From Methylosinus sp. Ce-a6 (GTDB taxonomy: Bacteria > Pseudomonadota > Alphaproteobacteria > Rhizobiales > Beijerinckiaceae), in the NCBI RefSeq assembly GCF_009811655.1, contig NZ_BGJX01000011.1, forward strand, positions 40,261-104,260: a DNA stretch of 64,000 bases, in the 5' to 3' direction. The position numbers and the translations under genes are program-made. Shown piece after piece: positions 61,728 to 64,000 of the stretch. Each line of letters starts with the position of its first letter. Positions within the stretch are counted from its first letter, which is position 1. The notes beneath the pieces are model-generated. The model made no database searches. It saw only the letters and a program-made list of their open reading frames with translations, and was not told the DNA's origin.

Positions 61728-61991
61728 ATGGAACGTCGCGCTTTTATGAAATTTCTCGTTGTCGGAGCGGCGGCGGCCCTCGCCGCGGGGCCCTCGCAGG
61801 CGTTGACCTCCGTCGCGCCGCTCGACGCGCCCCTCGCGCCCGAGCCCGCGCCGCAAGCCGCCGTGGCGACGCAGGAGGATATCGAGCAAGCACACGTCGA
61901 AAAGACCCAGTGGTATTATCGTCGCCGCTATTGGCGGCGCTATTATCGGCCGCGCTACCGGCGCCGTCGCCGCTACTTCTATTACTACTGA
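61728..61991 (+). CDS. Small secreted Arg/Tyr-rich protein
   Basis: An 87-residue exported protein: signal peptide MERRAFMKFLVVGAAAALAA ending near PSQA, an Ala/Pro linker, the block EDIEQAHVEKTQ and a C-terminus of Arg/Tyr repeats (WYYRRRYWRRYYRPRYRRRR) ending in YFYYY. The EDIEQAH block and the composition match the protein truncated at the window start. The ribosome site GGAGG lies 7 bases before ATG 61728. The strongly basic, aromatic tail suggests binding to polyanions or the wall. Function unknown. Confidence 0.72.
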   Translation: MERRAFMKFLVVGAAAALAAGPSQALTSVAPLDAPLAPEPAPQAAVATQEDIEQAHVEKTQWYYRRRYWRRYYRPRYRRRRRYFYYY

Positions 61992-62037
61992 CGATCGAAG
62001 GCGCGCGCGGCCGCGGATTCCGGCCGCGCGCCGCGCC

Positions 62038-62478
62038 TCACCAGGCGCCGACGTTGGGCATGGAGCTCCAGGGCTCCGCCGGCGGCAGCGGCGCGCCTTT
62101 CTGCAACAGCTCGATCGAGATTTGATCCGGCGAGCGGACGAAGGCCATATGGCCGTCGCGCGGCGGCCGGTTGATGGTGACGCCCGCCTGCTGCAAGCGC
62201 GCGCAGACGGCGTATATGTCGTCGACGGCGAAGGCGAGATGGCCGAAATTGCGGCCGCCCGAATATTCGTGCTCGTCCCAATTATAGGTGAGCTCGACGA
62301 GCGGAGCGCCCGCGCCCTGCGCCTGCGGAAGGTCCTGCGGCGCGGCGAGATAGACGAGCGTGTAGCGGCCCTTCTCATTCTCGGCGCGGCGCGTCTCGAC
62401 GAGGCCGAGCTTGCCGCAGAAGAAGTCCAGCGAGCGGTCGAGATCGCCGACGCGGATCATCGTGTGGAGATATTGCAT
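62038..62478 (-). CDS. gloA: Lactoylglutathione lyase (glyoxalase I)
   Basis: A 146-residue VOC-fold metalloenzyme that converts the methylglyoxal-glutathione hemithioacetal to S-lactoylglutathione. It begins [20 protein letters not shown] with the first His ligand, contains [25 protein letters not shown] with Glu and His ligands, and ends with the SIELLQKG Glu. This is the Ni/Co-type short form with the usual residues; length is typical. Monocistronic. Confidence 0.92.
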   Translation of the reverse strand: MQYLHTMIRVGDLDRSLDFFCGKLGLVETRRAENEKGRYTLVYLAAPQDLPQAQGAGAPLVELTYNWDEHEYSGGRNFGHLAFAVDDIYAVCARLQQAGVTINRPPRDGHMAFVRSPDQISIELLQKGAPLPPAEPWSSMPNVGAW

Positions 62479-62511
62479 GGTTGCGCGCCTTTGTGCGGTG
62501 GAGGGGCGAGA

Positions 62512-62594
62512 ATAAAGTCTTTCCGTGTTTCATTGAAACATGGAAACAGCCTCGGCTTTTGTCTCGACGCGTTTATGACGCCGAGCCGGCGTCC
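62512..62594 (-). repeat. Repeat family A, copy 10 (degenerate)
   Basis: AAGTCTTTCCGTGTTTCATT-GAAACATGGAAAC followed by a decayed first half with GCCGAGCCGGCGTCC. Between gloA and the radical SAM gene. Confidence 0.6.
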
Positions 62595-62631
62595 GGCCGC
62601 TCCGGCGCACGCCCCCGCGTGATGCGAAGCT

Positions 62632-63528
62632 TCAGAGGCCGCGGGCCCAGGCCGGGCGCAGCGGCGCCTCCTCCGGCGCAGCGATGGCGGCGCGCAATTG
62701 CGCGAGCAGACGCGCCTTGTCCGCGCCGAGCGCGCCGCGCAGGACCAGCCAATTGGAGGCGTGGTCGCTGCGGAAAACGGTTCGCTTCAATTCGAGCCGC
62801 GAGAGGAACGCCTCCATCTCGCGCAGCAGCCCGGGAACGTCGAGCGGCTCGAAATCCCGGAATTTGGCGCGGAAACGCGCCTCTCCCTCGGGAAAGCCGA
62901 CGACGAGCGTGGCGAGGAACTCCGGCTGAGCGGCGTTGATCAGCGCGGCCGAATTGGCGGCGTGCGGACCGCTCAGCGACGCGCCGCCGAGCCCGTTGAG
63001 GATCATCACGGAGCGCTTGATTCCGGCCTCGCCGAGCTTCTCCAGCGCCTGCCGCGTCGAGGCGAAGGTCTCGCCCTTCTCGACGCGCGCGAGCACGTCG
63101 TCGTCGCCCGATTCCGCTCCGACATAGACGAGCGACAGGCCGAGCTCGGCGAGCGCGCGCAGCTCCGCGACGGATTTGCGGCCGACATTGCGCGGCAGGC
63201 AGTAGCTCGACACGCGGCGCACGCCGGGCAGCGCGCGGCGGATCGCCTCGAGAATGGCCGCGAGCCGGCGCGTGGACAAGGTCATGGCGTCGCCATCCGC
63301 GAGAAACACGCGCGTGACCGAGCCGCCGTAGCGCTCGCCGCAGCGCCTTATGCTCTCCATCACCTCCGCCTCGTCGCGCGGCCGGAAGCGCTTCTGCGGC
63401 GCGGTGTACATCTCGCAGAAGGCGCAGCGGTTCCACGAGCAGCCGTCGGTCACGGGAAGGATCAGCGACTGAGCTTCGCTCGGCGGACGAAAGACGGGCT
63501 CGACATAGCGGATGGGGGCGTCGGTCAT
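62632..63528 (-). CDS. Radical SAM protein
   Basis: A 298-residue iron-sulfur enzyme. The cluster motif near residue 29 is CSWNRCAFC, a Cys-x4-Cys-x2-Cys spacing rather than the classical CX3CX2C; this spacing is found in a subgroup of radical SAM proteins. A TIM-barrel follows with FLADGDAM, YVGAESGDDDVL and an ILNGLGG segment where the SAM-binding glycines should lie. The reaction is not predictable. It lies at the window's right end and is monocistronic. Confidence 0.85.
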   Translation of the reverse strand: MTDAPIRYVEPVFRPPSEAQSLILPVTDGCSWNRCAFCEMYTAPQKRFRPRDEAEVMESIRRCGERYGGSVTRVFLADGDAMTLSTRRLAAILEAIRRALPGVRRVSSYCLPRNVGRKSVAELRALAELGLSLVYVGAESGDDDVLARVEKGETFASTRQALEKLGEAGIKRSVMILNGLGGASLSGPHAANSAALINAAQPEFLATLVVGFPEGEARFRAKFRDFEPLDVPGLLREMEAFLSRLELKRTVFRSDHASNWLVLRGALGADKARLLAQLRAAIAAPEEAPLRPAWARGL

Positions 63529-63537
63529 GGCGCGAGT

Positions 63538-63638
63538 CTAGACCGGAATCCGATCCGATTGGATCGGATTCCGGTCTAGCTTTTCTTGCCTGGAGCGAAT
63601 TCTGATCGCTCGAACGATTCGAGCGGAAAGCGCTCTAG
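63538..63638. repeat. Palindromic element (family F) bounded by CTAG
   Basis: CTAGACCGGAATCCGATCC pairs perfectly over 19 bp with 63561-63579 around a 4-base loop; the whole element ends CGCTCTAG at 63638 and includes GAACGATTCGAGCGG. It is in the 470-base stretch 63529-64000, which holds no gene I can support. Confidence 0.8.
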
Positions 63639-63759
63639 CGCGAGGAGGAGGGAACGGAAACATGCCGGCTCGGTGAGATTTCCGTTCGTGACGCATCGGC
63701 GAAATTCGAGCCGACGCGATGCCCGCCATCGGATTCCCACATCGCGAGACCCTGCCGCC

Positions 63760-63931
63760 GTCATGGCCGGGCTTGTCCCGGCCATCTACGCCAAGCAGCT
63801 GAGAAATAGGAGGAAAGCGTCCGCCATCGATAGGTTCATCCCGCCTCGGGCGCCGCCGGAGCTTCGGCGTCGCGCCAGACTTCCGAGACGCCTCGGCGCG
63901 CCGGCGTGGATGGCCGCGACAAGCGCACGGC
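63760..63931. repeat. Repeat family E, copy 2
   Basis: GTCATGGCCGGGCTTGTCCC and GGCCATCTACGCC on the left, GGCGTGGATGGCCGCGACAA on the right, matching the plan of copy 1 at 48893-49032. The inner sequence differs. Confidence 0.7.
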
Positions 63932-64000
63932 TGTCCGGCACAAAAATTGGTTGTACAAGCGCATGACATTGATTCTAATCCAGTCCTGAGTTTGGCGACT

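Overview
The window is about 64 kb of high-GC chromosomal DNA from an alphaproteobacterium of the Hyphomicrobiales (Rhizobiales) type. The evidence is an Irr-type Fur regulator next to a fabA-fabB-fabI set, a FixL/FixJ-like pair, alphaproteobacterial AddB/AddA, DUF3422, DUF1640 and TIGR02302/DUF4175 proteins, a lone FixH, and many small Tyr/Arg-rich secreted proteins. A methanotroph-like genus (Methylosinus/Methylocystis) would fit the style of the genome, but nothing in the window is diagnostic of it. I see no rRNA, tRNA, CRISPR array, prophage or complete insertion sequence.

Layout. 0-7 kb: a truncated Tyr/Gly-rich secreted protein, a DUF3422 membrane-anchored protein, a low-GC restriction-modification pair sitting next to the first 23 codons of an interrupted AAA-type ATPase gene, a META-domain protein, a D-2-hydroxyacid dehydrogenase and an SH3 protein. 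7-11 kb: irr and the unsaturated/saturated fatty-acid genes fabA, fabB, fabI. 11-12.8 kb: a FixLJ-like two-component pair that lacks the heme-binding signature. 12.9-22.3 kb: the addB and addA repair helicase-nuclease genes, pushed apart by a VapBC toxin-antitoxin pair, an MFS transporter and several repeat elements. 22.7-27.6 kb: a TIGR02302 protein, a lone FixH behind a perfect FNR/FixK box, and two secreted SH3 proteins. 27.9-41.5 kb: a 13.5-kb overlapping operon of three envelope genes: a 1717-residue secreted protein with repeated PPC-like beta-sandwich units and no recognised family, a bacterial alpha-2-macroglobulin with an intact CTEQ thioester, and penicillin-binding protein 1C. 41.7-48 kb (minus strand): TonB-like protein, LolD/FtsX-type ABC transporter and a CrtC/AttH lipocalin-like secreted protein, followed by a hypothetical protein. 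48-64 kb: an HxlR regulator divergent from a thioesterase, purD with an LCM-type methyltransferase, an O-antigen-ligase-like protein, queG-GST, an L,D-transpeptidase, nth, DUF2244, an AraC/MGMT fusion, DUF1640, DedA, gloA and a radical SAM protein.

A striking feature is the density of short palindromic repeats, most of them bounded by CTAG or TAG. At least five families recur (called A to E here, plus a single palindrome F). Family A copies show compensatory changes in the hairpin stem. Family C looks like a MITE of about 193 bp with 16-bp terminal inverted repeats. Family D and another palindrome lie inside the N-terminal coding sequence of the alpha-2-macroglobulin and PBP1C genes. Three genes take their TAG stop codon from the edge of a repeat. 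The most interesting candidate system is the PPC-repeat protein / alpha-2-macroglobulin / PBP1C operon, read as a periplasmic protease-trap and wall-repair module with a third, undescribed giant partner.
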